A stretch of DNA of 64,000 nt from positions 3,453,501-3,517,500 of the forward strand of contig NZ_CP109444.1 of the NCBI RefSeq assembly GCF_036227225.1, written 5' to 3'. The notes beneath the pieces are model-generated. The model made no database searches, was not told the origin of the DNA, and saw only the letters and a program-made list of their open reading frames with translations. The translations under genes were made by a program, and so were the position numbers. Within the stretch, counting starts at the first letter, position 1. Each line of letters starts with the position of its first letter. The DNA comes from Streptomyces sp. NBC_01478 (GTDB lineage Bacteria > Actinomycetota > Actinomycetes > Streptomycetales > Streptomycetaceae). This document shows, piece after piece, positions 35,385 to 44,000 of this stretch.

Positions 35385-35602
35385 ACCAGGGCGATCCCGT
35401 TGAGCGACACCGGGGTTCGCGTGGCCGTCGCCGATCGTTCGCCCGAACTGCCCGTCCGGTACACCGAACCCGACTGGGATACGGAGAGCGGAAGGGGGGC
35501 ATCTCCCTGATCGCGTCCGTGGCGAGCCAATGGGACGTCACGCCCAGGCAGGACCGACGCGGCAAGCAGGTGTGGGCGGAGTTCACAGCAGTGAAGTCTT
35601 GA
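35385..35602 (+). pseudogene. Relic of an RsbW/SpoIIAB-type anti-sigma ATPase
   Basis: Only the C-terminal half of a Bergerat-fold (HATPase_c) protein remains. One frame reads LSDTGVRVAVADRSPELPVR and ends DTESGRG. After a run of six G near 35,492-35,497 the sense continues in another frame: ISLIASVASQWDVTPRQD, then GKQVWAEFTAVKS and a stop at 35,602. The family signature around ESGRG(L/I) and KxVWAEF is clear. The N-box half is missing, so this cannot make an active kinase. Confidence 0.65.
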
Positions 35603-35658
35603 CCCGCCCGGTGCGCCCCGGCTTACGGTGGCCGCCGCCGAACAGGAGCGTCGTGCCC

Positions 35659-36789
35659 ATGACCAGCCCGTACGTGAAGGGGATCACCCGCGAGGAACAC
35701 CTCGCGCATCTCCGGCTGCACCCGGACGCGAGCCATCTCCAGATCCCCGAGTGGGCCGACGTGAAGCCCGACTGGACCGCGGAGAGCGTGGGTTGGTTCG
35801 AGGGGGACGTGATGGTCGCCGTCGCGCTCGTGCTGTACCGGGCGTTCCCCGGCACCGGTCGCTTTCTCGCCTACCTTCCCGACGGGCCCGCGATCGACTG
35901 GCACAGCCAGCGCCCGGAACGCTGGCTCGACCCGCTGATCGAGCACCTGGAGAAGGAGGGCGCGTTCTCGGTCCGCATCGGCCCGCCGCTCGCCGTCCGC
36001 CACTGGGACGCGGCCACCGTCACGGCGGGCGTCGCCGACCCCTCCGTACGGCATCTGCGCGACCTGCCGACGGACGGCATAGACGGGTACGCGCTCGACG
36101 CGGCGGAGCGGCTCAAGCGCCTCGGGTGGCGGCGGTGCAAGGAGGAGGACGGGAGCGGGTTCGGGCTCGGCCAGCCGCGCTACGGGTGCCAAATCCCCCT
36201 GGCCGGGCGGTCGGTGAACGAATTGCGCGCCGCGCTCTCCCCCAACTGGTTGCGGTCGCTACAGACGGCGGAGGCGGGCGGGGTCGGGGTCTTCTGGGGC
36301 TCGGCCGACGATCTGCCCGCGTTCCACCGGCTGTACCGGGCCACGGCGGAGCGGGACGGGTTCAAGCCGCGTCCCCTGGACTACTTCCGGCGCATGTGGC
36401 AGGCGCTCAACGCCGAGGAGTCCGACCGCCTGCGGATCTATCTCGCCGAGTACGACGACGAGGTCCTGTCCGCCGCCCTGATGATCGGCGTCGGCCCCCG
36501 CGTCTGGCACTCGTACCCCGCGTCCGGCCGCCGCGGCCGTGAACTCCGCCCCAGCAGCCTCCTGTTGTGGCGCATGCTCTGCGAGGCGCTGGACTCGGGT
36601 GCCGACACGTACGACCTCCGTTCCATCACCCCGTCCCTGGTCGCCGAGGACCGCCTGGTAGGCCGCCTCCTCTTCAAGACCGGCGCGGGCGGCCGGGCGG
36701 TGGAGTACCTCGGGGAATGGGAACGCCCGGTGGGAAGTCAGGGGAAGGTCCTGCAACGGGCGTTGAGCGTCTATCTAGCCCGCAGGTAG
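35659..36789 (+). CDS. FemX/FemAB-family peptidoglycan interpeptide bridge transferase
   Basis: This 376-residue protein belongs to the FemABX family (two GNAT-like domains), which adds the bridge amino acid to lipid II using aminoacyl-tRNA. Streptomyces has a glycine bridge, so FemX-like addition of the first glycine is plausible. Recognisable segments are SHLQIPEWADVKPDWTAESV, the LAYLPDGPAIDW motif, a helical arm region near residues 190-220, FHRLYRATAERDGFKPRPLD and LLLWRMLCEALDSGADTYDL. I start at ATG 35659, with AGGAG eleven bases before it. It lies directly after the ATPase relic, and a secreted amidase gene converges on it. Confidence 0.88.
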   Translation: MTSPYVKGITREEHLAHLRLHPDASHLQIPEWADVKPDWTAESVGWFEGDVMVAVALVLYRAFPGTGRFLAYLPDGPAIDWHSQRPERWLDPLIEHLEKEGAFSVRIGPPLAVRHWDAATVTAGVADPSVRHLRDLPTDGIDGYALDAAERLKRLGWRRCKEEDGSGFGLGQPRYGCQIPLAGRSVNELRAALSPNWLRSLQTAEAGGVGVFWGSADDLPAFHRLYRATAERDGFKPRPLDYFRRMWQALNAEESDRLRIYLAEYDDEVLSAALMIGVGPRVWHSYPASGRRGRELRPSSLLLWRMLCEALDSGADTYDLRSITPSLVAEDRLVGRLLFKTGAGGRAVEYLGEWERPVGSQGKVLQRALSVYLARR

Positions 36790-36799
36790 GACGGGCGGG

Positions 36800-36870
36800 C
36801 GAAGCCCCGCCCTTCAGGGGCGCGGGGAACTGCGCGACCAGCCCCCACCGGACCCGCCACCCGACACTCA
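36800..36870. repeat. Dispersed intergenic repeat, family 1 (copy E)
   Basis: Between two convergent genes lies CCCTTCAGGGGCGCGGGGAA followed by CTGCGCGACCAGCCCCCACC, a shortened form of the family that is nearly identical over about 35 bases to copy F at 43,914. Confidence 0.7.
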
Positions 36871-36874
36871 CCCC

Positions 36875-37681
36875 TCACCGCCCCTGCAACCGCGCCGCCA
36901 ACACCCGAACCTCCGGAAGCCGAGCCAACAACGCCGCCCCCGGACAACTCGTCATGTACCCGTCCTTGTGCCCCGCCAGCGCGGGCAGCACAGCCGTCGT
37001 ACCGCTGGCGTACCGGCTGAGGTTGTTGCTGGACACCAGCCGCACCTTCACCCGCGGATCGACATCCGCAAGCCCCAACTTCCAGGCAGCCAGCGCAGCA
37101 ATCGCATCGGTCATCACCTTCGGCACCGCCATCCCCGCCGTGAACGTCCCGATCGCGGCGATCCCGGCAGTCCGGTGATTGAACCCCTGCGTATGCGCCC
37201 CGGTGACGGCCCGGTCGACCCCACCGGCCCGCCCCTCGTAGATCGTCCCGCAGTGGTCGACGAGGAAGTTGTAGCCGATGTCGTCCCAGTCCCGGACGCC
37301 GGTCTGGCCGGCGTAGAGGTAGCGGATGATGCGGGGCGCGTCCGCGCAGTCGTAGCCGTTCGGCGAGTCGGTGTGGTGGACGAAGACGGCGACGACCTTG
37401 TCGTCGTAGCGCGGCGGCGGCTGCGCGTGCCGCGAGAGGGCGTCCAGCCAGGCCGAGCGCGGAACGATGCGCGGCCTGGGCGCGGCGTGGAGCGCGACCG
37501 GGCGGGCCCCGACCGGGGGACGTACGGCGGCGGTGGCCTTGCGTCCGATGCCGTTCGCGCACAGGGCCAGCACCAGGACGGCGGCGAGACCGGGCAGGCA
37601 GGCCAGCAGCACGAGCGCCGAGCGGGGTATTCGCACTCGCCGTCGGCTTCGTGCACCCAGCGTTCTTCTCAGGACACGCAT
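36875..37681 (-). CDS. Secreted peptidoglycan-recognition N-acetylmuramoyl-L-alanine amidase
   Basis: This 268-residue protein has a basic start and a hydrophobic segment (SALVLLACLPGLAAVLVLAL), so it is exported or anchored. The PGRP/amidase_2 domain follows from about residue 80. Zinc-site histidines are in VAVFVHHTDSPNGYDC and GHKDGYMTSCPGA, the latter with the usual cysteine. Further segments are GYNFLVDHCGTIYEGRAGGV and GAHTQGFNHRTAGIAAIGTF. It would cut the amide link between muramic acid and the stem peptide. I prefer the ATG at 37681 to 37780 because of its normal signal-peptide layout. It is divergent from the MarP gene. Confidence 0.88.
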   Translation of the reverse strand: MRVLRRTLGARSRRRVRIPRSALVLLACLPGLAAVLVLALCANGIGRKATAAVRPPVGARPVALHAAPRPRIVPRSAWLDALSRHAQPPPRYDDKVVAVFVHHTDSPNGYDCADAPRIIRYLYAGQTGVRDWDDIGYNFLVDHCGTIYEGRAGGVDRAVTGAHTQGFNHRTAGIAAIGTFTAGMAVPKVMTDAIAALAAWKLGLADVDPRVKVRLVSSNNLSRYASGTTAVLPALAGHKDGYMTSCPGAALLARLPEVRVLAARLQGR

Positions 37682-37870
37682 GGTCACACTCTCGGCCGGA
37701 TTCGCTCCGCCCGCGATGTGTGCTGTGCCACCCGGTGGAACCATCGTCCTGGTCCGGCACGTTTCTGGGGGTACACGCACGCGTGGTGGGTTCCCGGGGG
37801 GCCACGCGCGCGTAACTGATCAGTGCGCCCGTTCCTCGCGTACTAAGGGTTCCGAGAGAAAGGCGGCTCC

Positions 37871-39055
37871 GTGGACCTGCTCGACCTGCTGTTGTTGCTG
37901 GTGATCCTCGCCTACGCGGCGTCGGGGTACCGGCGCGGCCTCGTCGCCGGATGTGTGTCGCTCGCCGGGTTCGTGGGCGGTGCGGTCATCGGCGTGTGGG
38001 TGCTGCCGTGGGTGATGGACCTGGTGACTCCGGGGACGACAACGGCCACGGTGACCGCCGTGCTCACCGTGCTGACCCCGGCGGTGGTGGGGCACGAACT
38101 GGCGGGGCGGCTGGCGCTGAAGCTGCGCAAGGAGCTGGACCAGGGGCCGTTGCGGGTGGCCGACGGGATCGGCGGGGCCGCGGCGAACTCGGTGGCGGTC
38201 ATGATCGTGGCGTGGGTGGCCGCGAGCGTCCTGGGCGCGTCCTCGTCCGCGACGGTCACGACGGCGATCCAGGACTCGACGCTCCTGGGCAGCGTGCAGA
38301 AGCTCATGCCGGACACGACACCGACGTGGTTCTCGCGGGCCACCTCGGCGCTCACCGAGGCGGGCTTCCCGCAGGTCTTCAACCCGTTCGAGAACGAGTC
38401 GACGGCCGAGGTCGCCAAGCCCACCGGCGACAGCGTCACGGCCGCCGCGACGAACGCCTCCAAGCGGAGCACGGTCAAGATCGAGGGCTCCTCGGGCACC
38501 CAGGGCCGCGAGGGCAGCGGCTTCGTGTACGCGCCGCAGCACGTGATGACCAACGCGCACGTGGTGGCCGGCATCGACAACCCGACGGTCCGCATCGGCG
38601 GGGTCGGGCGGTCGTACGAGGCACGGGTCGTCCTCTTCGACCCGAACAAGGACGTCGCGGTGCTGTATGTGCCGGGGCTGTCCGCGCCCGTGCTGGGCTT
38701 CGACGACACTGCCTCGCGCGGCGACTCGGCGGTGGTCGCGGGCTATCCGCAGGACGGCGACCTGAACCTCCAGGCCGCGACCGTCGCCAACCGGGTCAAC
38801 GCGACGGGCCAGAACATCTACAACAACGGGACGGTCACCCGCGAGATCTACTCGATCCGCTCCACGGTCCGCCCCGGCAACTCCGGCGGCCCGCTGCTGA
38901 CCACCGGCGGCAAGGTCTACGGCGTCGTCTTCGCCCGCTCGACCTCGGACGACGAGACGGGGTACGTGCTGACGGCCGACGAGGTCTCCGGGGACGCGCG
39001 GAAGGCGGCGACCGCGACGGCCGAGGTGGACACGGGCGACCTGGTCACGTCGTAG
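37871..39055 (+). CDS. MarP-type membrane-anchored serine protease (CvpA + trypsin)
   Basis: This 394-residue protein has an N-terminal CvpA/colicin-V-like unit of four hydrophobic helices (residues 1-120, starting MDLLDLLLLLVILAYAASGY) and a C-terminal trypsin-fold protease facing outward. The triad is His in MTNAHVVAG, Asp in PNKDVAVLYV and Ser in VRPGNSGGPLLT. The architecture is that of mycobacterial MarP, which supports acid and oxidative stress tolerance through cell-wall hydrolases. The divergent amidase gene next to it could be such a partner, which is inference. The start is the GTG at 37871. Confidence 0.9.
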   Translation: MDLLDLLLLLVILAYAASGYRRGLVAGCVSLAGFVGGAVIGVWVLPWVMDLVTPGTTTATVTAVLTVLTPAVVGHELAGRLALKLRKELDQGPLRVADGIGGAAANSVAVMIVAWVAASVLGASSSATVTTAIQDSTLLGSVQKLMPDTTPTWFSRATSALTEAGFPQVFNPFENESTAEVAKPTGDSVTAAATNASKRSTVKIEGSSGTQGREGSGFVYAPQHVMTNAHVVAGIDNPTVRIGGVGRSYEARVVLFDPNKDVAVLYVPGLSAPVLGFDDTASRGDSAVVAGYPQDGDLNLQAATVANRVNATGQNIYNNGTVTREIYSIRSTVRPGNSGGPLLTTGGKVYGVVFARSTSDDETGYVLTADEVSGDARKAATATAEVDTGDLVTS

Positions 39056-39067
39056 ACCGGCCGCCGT

Positions 39068-39556
39068 TCAGAGGGAGCGGCCCATGAAGACGTCGTCGAC
39101 GTACCGCCCGTCGAGCAGGAACTCCTCGGGCAGTACGCCCTCGACGGCGAAGCCCTCGGCCTCGTAGAGCCGCCGCGCCGGGGCGTTGTGCCCGAGCACG
39201 CGCAGCGTGAGCCGGCGTGCGCCGCGCCGTCGGGCCTCCTCGACGACCGCCCGGACCAGCGCCCGGCCGACCCCTCTGCCGCGCGCCTCGTCCGCGACGG
39301 CGAGCCCCTGGATCTGCCGGACGTGCGCGTTGCAGGCGAGCTCGGTCGGGGCGCCCAGCCGGATGTAGCCGACGATCCGGCGGTCGAGTTCGGCGACCAG
39401 ATGATCACCGGGCGCGTGCCGAGCGTCGAAGAAGGGGCTGTACGGCGGCCGCGGCCGCGGCATGACCGCGTGCAGGGTGGACCAGGTGGCACGGTCCAGT
39501 GCGCCGAGTTCCTCGTCGTCGTCGGGCAGGGCGATGCGTATGTTCGGCTCGGACAT
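39068..39556 (-). CDS. GNAT-family N-acetyltransferase
   Basis: This 162-residue protein has a complete GNAT fold. The acetyl-CoA loop is GLAVADEARGRGVGRALVRA and the C-terminal strand-helix is GHNAPARRLYEAEGF. The ending LPEEFLLDGRYVDDVFMGRS recalls ribosomal-protein-type or amino-acid acetyltransferases, but no substrate can be named. It converges on the MarP gene with 12 bases between stops. The start at 39556 gives a usual N-terminus (MSEPNIRIALPDDDEE). Confidence 0.88.
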   Translation of the reverse strand: MSEPNIRIALPDDDEELGALDRATWSTLHAVMPRPRPPYSPFFDARHAPGDHLVAELDRRIVGYIRLGAPTELACNAHVRQIQGLAVADEARGRGVGRALVRAVVEEARRRGARRLTLRVLGHNAPARRLYEAEGFAVEGVLPEEFLLDGRYVDDVFMGRSL

Positions 39557-39629
39557 GTGGGCCAGGGTACGGCGGGGACGGCGCGGTCCTCATGGGGGTT
39601 TTATGGATCAACGAGGCAGGATGGACGCC

Positions 39630-40526
39630 ATGGAACGCTCGCGAATCGCGGTGACCGGCGCCTCCGGTCTGATCGGCAGCGCACTGGTGCGGTCCCTGAC
39701 CGCGGACGGGCACGAGGTGGTGCGCCTGGTGCGGCACGGCGCCCGGGCCGCGGACGAGGTGTGCTGGGACCCCGAGGGGCAGTACGTGGACGCGGCCGGG
39801 CTCGACGGCTGCGACGCCGTGGTCAACCTCGCCGGTGCCGGCGTAGGCGACCACCGCTGGACGGACGCCTACAAGAAGACGGTCCGCGACAGCCGCGTGC
39901 TGGGCACGGCGGCCCTCGCGGAGGCCGTGGCCGCGCTGGACCGGCCGCCGCGGGTGTGGGTGAACGGCAGCGCGATCGGCTTCTACGGCGAGACGGGCGA
40001 CCGCGCCGTGGACGAGGACGCGCCGCCGGGTGACGGTTTCCTGCCCTCGCTGTGCGTGGAGTGGGAGGAGGCGACGGCGCCCGTGCGGGAGGCGGGCGTC
40101 CGCACGGTGTTCGCGCGGACCGGTCTGGTCGTGGCGCGCGAGGGCGGGGCGTGGGCCAAGCTGTTCCCCCTCTACAAGGCGGGCCTCGGCGGGCGGTTCG
40201 GCGACGGGCGGCAGTACTGGTCGTTCGTCGCGCTGCACGACGAGGTCGCGGCGATCCGGCATCTCATCGACACGGACGGGCTGTCCGGCCCCTTCAACCT
40301 CACCGCGCCGAACCCGCTGACGAACCGTGAGATCTCGGCGGCGATGGGCCGGGTGCTGCGCCGCCCGTCCCTGTTCACCGTTCCGGCGCCCGCGCTGAAG
40401 CTGGTGCTCGGGGAGATGTCGGGGGATGTGCTGGGGAGTCAACGGGTGCTGCCGAAGCGGCTGTTGGAGTCGGGGTTCACGTTCGCGTTCCCGGAGATCG
40501 AGGGGGCGATCCGGGCGGCGTTGTGA
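39630..40526 (+). CDS. TIGR01777-family NAD-dependent epimerase/oxidoreductase
   Basis: This protein of about 298 residues is an SDR-fold oxidoreductase of the SulA/YfcH-like TIGR01777 family. The NADP-binding motif is IAVTGASGLIGSALVRSLTA. Family-specific segments are VVNLAGAGVGDHRWTDAYKK, VNGSAIGFYGETGDRAVDED and YWSFVALHDEVAAIRHLI. The C-terminal DUF1731 part (VLRRPSLFTVPAPALKLVLG) is complete. The substrate is unknown. Three in-frame ATGs (39603, 39621, 39630) are possible; 39630 gives the usual N-terminus MERSRIAVTG, and 39621 has the better GAGG spacing. Confidence 0.87.
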   Translation: MERSRIAVTGASGLIGSALVRSLTADGHEVVRLVRHGARAADEVCWDPEGQYVDAAGLDGCDAVVNLAGAGVGDHRWTDAYKKTVRDSRVLGTAALAEAVAALDRPPRVWVNGSAIGFYGETGDRAVDEDAPPGDGFLPSLCVEWEEATAPVREAGVRTVFARTGLVVAREGGAWAKLFPLYKAGLGGRFGDGRQYWSFVALHDEVAAIRHLIDTDGLSGPFNLTAPNPLTNREISAAMGRVLRRPSLFTVPAPALKLVLGEMSGDVLGSQRVLPKRLLESGFTFAFPEIEGAIRAAL

Positions 40527-40639
40527 GGGGCGGGGCTGTGCGGACGGGCCTGTGCGGGAGGGCCTGGGGATGCCGGTCGCCTGGAGCCGAAGAACGCGGC
40601 AGAACAAAGAACTTGGCCCGGATCGACGGGACTTGAAGA

Positions 40640-41155
40640 ATGACGGCCATGCGGACCCGACAGGCACGGCCTGATGACGCGTCGGCGGTCGCCGGTGTGT
40701 ACGTGCGCTCCTGGCGGGCGGCCTTCGCCGGCCTTGTCCCCCAGCACCACCTCGACGCCATGGACGCGAGCCGTGAAGAGTCCGAGTGGACGACAGTCAT
40801 CGCGGAGACACGATGGCCGTCGTCGGGAGTGCTGGTGGCCGAGACCGAGACGGCGATCGTCGGATTCGCCGGCTTCGGCCCGTCCCGGGAAACCCCCGCT
40901 GTCGCGGAGATCGGCACGCTGTACGCGCTGCCGGAGGTCTGGGGCACCGGAATCGGGAGGCAGTTGATGCAGGCCACGCTGACGGCTCTCGGGCAGGCCG
41001 ACTACGCGCAGGCCACCCTGTGGGTCCTGGCGGACAACGAACGCGCCCGGCGCTTCTACGAATCCGCCGGCTGGCATGCCGACGGCGCGGCCGTGCTGGA
41101 CACCACCGGTGGGGCCGCGCTCGACAAGTTGCGCTACCGCCGCCCTCTCGGCTAG
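40640..41155 (+). CDS. GNAT-family N-acetyltransferase
   Basis: This 171-residue GNAT protein starts MTAMRTRQARPDDASAVAGV. The acetyl-CoA-binding loop is LYALPEVWGTGIGRQLMQAT and the closing motif is DNERARRFYESAGWHADGAA. The EIGTLYALPEVWG pattern is common in uncharacterised acetyltransferases of the RimI-like type. The Shine-Dalgarno site is weak (GAAGA). It stands alone between the epimerase and the next regulator-like gene; no substrate can be inferred. Confidence 0.87.
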   Translation: MTAMRTRQARPDDASAVAGVYVRSWRAAFAGLVPQHHLDAMDASREESEWTTVIAETRWPSSGVLVAETETAIVGFAGFGPSRETPAVAEIGTLYALPEVWGTGIGRQLMQATLTALGQADYAQATLWVLADNERARRFYESAGWHADGAAVLDTTGGAALDKLRYRRPLG

Positions 41156-41209
41156 CCCGCTCAGCGTCCCGCCCGGCTGTCCTGGCGGTCCACCCGCTAC
41201 CTTCGCCCC

Positions 41210-41920
41210 ATGCATCGGGCCACCATCCTGCGCAGCCTCGCCGAGACCGGAACGGCGACCCCTCCGCGGCGACTCACCGAACTCGCCGCCGAACTCGGCA
41301 TACCGCCCGCCGACCTGATCGCCGTCGCGGGCCACCCGGTACCGGCGGAACTCCTGCCCCCGGAGCGCGACCCGGAGGTCGTGGGGCAGTTCGCCTACCG
41401 CGTCAGCCACTGCGGCCACTCGCAACTCGTCGCGCTGGAGGCTTTCGTCCGCTCGCTGCCCCGTGTCGCCGCCCCGGGACCGCCCGTGCGGCATCCCCGC
41501 CCGTACCCCCGCCCCGCCGAGACCAGGTTCGCCGCCACACTCGGCGAGTTGATCCGCAATCGCGGCTTCACCATCCGCGAACTGCCGTTCCTGGGACTGT
41601 CCCGCAGCACGCTGTACGGAATGGTGTGGCGCTGGGAGCCGAATCGGCACCGGCGCCTGCAACTGTGCGCCGTGGCCGGTCCGTTGGGCTGGACCCTGCC
41701 CGATCTCTTCGCGGTCGCCGATGAGCCGTATTCGGAGGGTCTCCGCCCGATGGTGCACTGCCACCACCTCGGGCGGGTCTTCACGGCGGCCGTCCCCTTG
41801 AGCACCGCCCAACTGATCGAGACCGCGAAGGAAGCGGACCGGCTGAGCGTGCGTGCGGACCACGGTGCCTGGCAGCCCGTCTCGCAGGGCTTCGCCGAGG
41901 AGTGCCCGGACTTCCTCTGA
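41210..41920 (+). CDS. Putative DNA-binding protein (helix-turn-helix-like)
   Basis: This 236-residue soluble protein has two helix-turn-helix-like patches: RRLTELAAELGIPPADLIAV near residue 20, and FAATLGELIRNRGFTIRELP with FLGLSRSTLYGMVWRWEP near residue 110. The second resembles XRE-type domains seen in Streptomyces regulators. The C-terminal part is without recognisable motif (DEPYSEGLRPMVHCHHLGRV). A regulatory role is likely but unproven. It has its own 54-base upstream gap from the GNAT gene and may be co-transcribed with it. Confidence 0.68.
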   Translation: MHRATILRSLAETGTATPPRRLTELAAELGIPPADLIAVAGHPVPAELLPPERDPEVVGQFAYRVSHCGHSQLVALEAFVRSLPRVAAPGPPVRHPRPYPRPAETRFAATLGELIRNRGFTIRELPFLGLSRSTLYGMVWRWEPNRHRRLQLCAVAGPLGWTLPDLFAVADEPYSEGLRPMVHCHHLGRVFTAAVPLSTAQLIETAKEADRLSVRADHGAWQPVSQGFAEECPDFL

Positions 41921-42131
41921 CCGCACCGGACTTCCCCTGACAGCGAGGGACGCGTTCGACACCCGGTGATGACGCTGGGCGACCGTATGCGACCGCCGTG
42001 CGACCGTGCCCTGCGTATGCGCGACTCCCCCTGCCCGATCACGGCCCTAACCTCGACCCGAACTCGGGTATCCCTGGAGGCTGTTGGGGGCATGACGTCT
42101 CCACCGGCCGCGCAACCTCGAGGAGGGGCAC

Positions 42132-43913
42132 GTGCTTGAGCCCGCGTACCAGGCGGACGTCGTCGTCGTGGGAGCCGGGGTCGCCGGACTCGCCGCGGCG
42201 CATCGGCTGATCAGCGCAGGAGTAACGACCGCAGTCCTGGAGGCCGCCCCTTACGTGGGGGGCCGTATGTCGACGGAGAAGGTCGACGGGTTCCGGCTCG
42301 ACCGGATCGGACAGTTCCTGTCCACCTCGTACCCCGAACTACGCCTGACCCCGGGCCTGGGCGCACTGGTGCTGCGCCCCTTCGCACCAGGGGTCCTCCT
42401 CCACAGCGACGGCCGCCACCACCACGCGGGCACCCCGGCGCCCGGAGGGAGCGCGTGGGGCGCACTCCACGCCGTACGCGCCCTGGCGAGCGCCCCTCGG
42501 GCGGGGGCGGTGCCGAGGGTGCGGAGGGGCTCCTTGTGGGGCGGCCCGGTGACGAGGGGGTTCGGCGGCGTCGCCTGGGCCGCGGCGGCGCCCGGAGCCG
42601 CGGCCGGCGCGTCAAGGGGCGGCACGGCGTTCAGGGATCGGGCGGGAGCGCCCCGGGACGGGGCGACATCCCGGAACCGGACAGAAACCTCTCGGAACGG
42701 GGCACCGCCCAAGGGCCGCACGGGAACCCCAGGCGACGAACCCGCACCCGAGGACCGCGCGGCACCTTCCGAGGGCCTCGCCGCCAAGGACCGGACCGCG
42801 TCCCGGGGCGGGCCGGCGGGCGCTTCCTGGGGAGCGCTCAGGAACCGAGCGGGCACCTCCCCCGGGGACCGTACCGACCCCTCCTGGGGCGGCCCCACCG
42901 TCAAGGACCGGGCGGCCGGCACCCGGGGGTCCTCCGCCGTGCCCAGGTCCCGCGCCGGCGCCCCCCTCGGCGGCCCGGTCGACCAGGCCCGGCTCGGCAC
43001 CGCGCTGACGCGCCTCGCGGCGACGCCGGTCGAACGCCTGCTGTCCCGGCCGGAGTTGCCCGCCGGACAGGCACTGGCGGCGCGCGGCGTCCCCGCCCGC
43101 ACCATCGACGGTTTCCTGCGCCCCCTCCTCGCCGCGCTGCTCTGCGACCCGGAGCTGACCACCTCCAGCCGGTGCGCCGACCTCGCGCTGCGCGCCTTCG
43201 CGGGCGGGCGGCTGTGTCTGCCGGAGGGCGGCGCGGAGATGCTGCCCGAGGTACTCGCCGCCGCGCTGCCGCCGGGCACCGTGCACACCGGCGTACGCGT
43301 CACGGCCGTATCGACGACATCGGTGACCACCGCCGAGCACGGCGAGATCCGCTGCCGGGCCGTGCTCGTGGCGACGGACGCGCGCGCGGCGGCCGAACTC
43401 CTGCCCGGCCTGCGCGTACCCGACTTCCACCAGGTCACGGTCGTCCACCACACGACCGACGACCCGCCCGCGACCGGAGCCGCCCTGCTCCTCGACTCCG
43501 ACCGCGGCGGCCCGGTCGCGCACACGGCGATCGTCAGCGAGGTCGACCCCGCCCGGGCACCCGCAGGCCGCGCCCTCGTCTCCTCGACGGTCCTCGGCCC
43601 TCCCCCACCGGACGTCGACACCGCCGTACGCATGCACCTGTCCCGCCTCTACGGCACCTCGACCACCCGCTGGGAGACGCTCGTCGTCCACCACACCGCC
43701 ACGGCCGTACCGGCCATGCGCCCGCCGCACGATCTACGGCGTCCCGTACGGCTGTTGGCCGGCCTGTACGTCTGCGGCGACCACCGGGACACGAGCACGG
43801 TCCAGGGGGCGCTGCATTCGGGACACCGGGCGTCGGCGGCGATTCTGGCGGACCTGGGCACGGCGGGATCGATGCACCAAGCAGACCCGATCCCAACAAC
43901 ACAGGCCGCCTGA
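42132..43913 (+). CDS. FAD-dependent amine-oxidase-like oxidoreductase with large low-complexity insert
   Basis: This 593-residue flavoprotein belongs to the NAD(P)/FAD-dependent (phytoene desaturase/amine oxidase) group. The dinucleotide motif VVVVGAGVAGLAAAHRLISA is followed by EAAPYVGGRMSTEKVDGFRL. The C-terminal FAD segment is GLYVCGDHRDTSTVQGALHS, and the middle contains RAFAGGRLCLPEGGAEML. Residues about 117-280 are a Gly/Arg/Pro/Ser/Thr-rich insert built of degenerate units such as FRDRAGAPRDGA and VKDRAAGTRGSS, unlike a folded domain. The GTG start has GAGGAGGGG before it. The substrate is unknown. Confidence 0.88.
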   Translation: MLEPAYQADVVVVGAGVAGLAAAHRLISAGVTTAVLEAAPYVGGRMSTEKVDGFRLDRIGQFLSTSYPELRLTPGLGALVLRPFAPGVLLHSDGRHHHAGTPAPGGSAWGALHAVRALASAPRAGAVPRVRRGSLWGGPVTRGFGGVAWAAAAPGAAAGASRGGTAFRDRAGAPRDGATSRNRTETSRNGAPPKGRTGTPGDEPAPEDRAAPSEGLAAKDRTASRGGPAGASWGALRNRAGTSPGDRTDPSWGGPTVKDRAAGTRGSSAVPRSRAGAPLGGPVDQARLGTALTRLAATPVERLLSRPELPAGQALAARGVPARTIDGFLRPLLAALLCDPELTTSSRCADLALRAFAGGRLCLPEGGAEMLPEVLAAALPPGTVHTGVRVTAVSTTSVTTAEHGEIRCRAVLVATDARAAAELLPGLRVPDFHQVTVVHHTTDDPPATGAALLLDSDRGGPVAHTAIVSEVDPARAPAGRALVSSTVLGPPPPDVDTAVRMHLSRLYGTSTTRWETLVVHHTATAVPAMRPPHDLRRPVRLLAGLYVCGDHRDTSTVQGALHSGHRASAAILADLGTAGSMHQADPIPTTQAA

Positions 43914-43985
43914 GGCGCCCTGAAGGGGCGCGGGGAACTGCGCGACCAGCCACGACGGCGCCGCGCAGTCCCACCGTCCGCCACC
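43914..43985. repeat. Dispersed intergenic repeat, family 1 (copy F)
   Basis: CCTGAAGGGGCGCGGGGAAC and TGCGCGACCAGCCACGACGG begin right at the stop of the flavoprotein gene and reach the end of the convergent regulator gene. The first 35 bases match copy E at 36,800. Confidence 0.7.
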
Positions 43986-44000
43986 CTCACGGCGAAGGGC

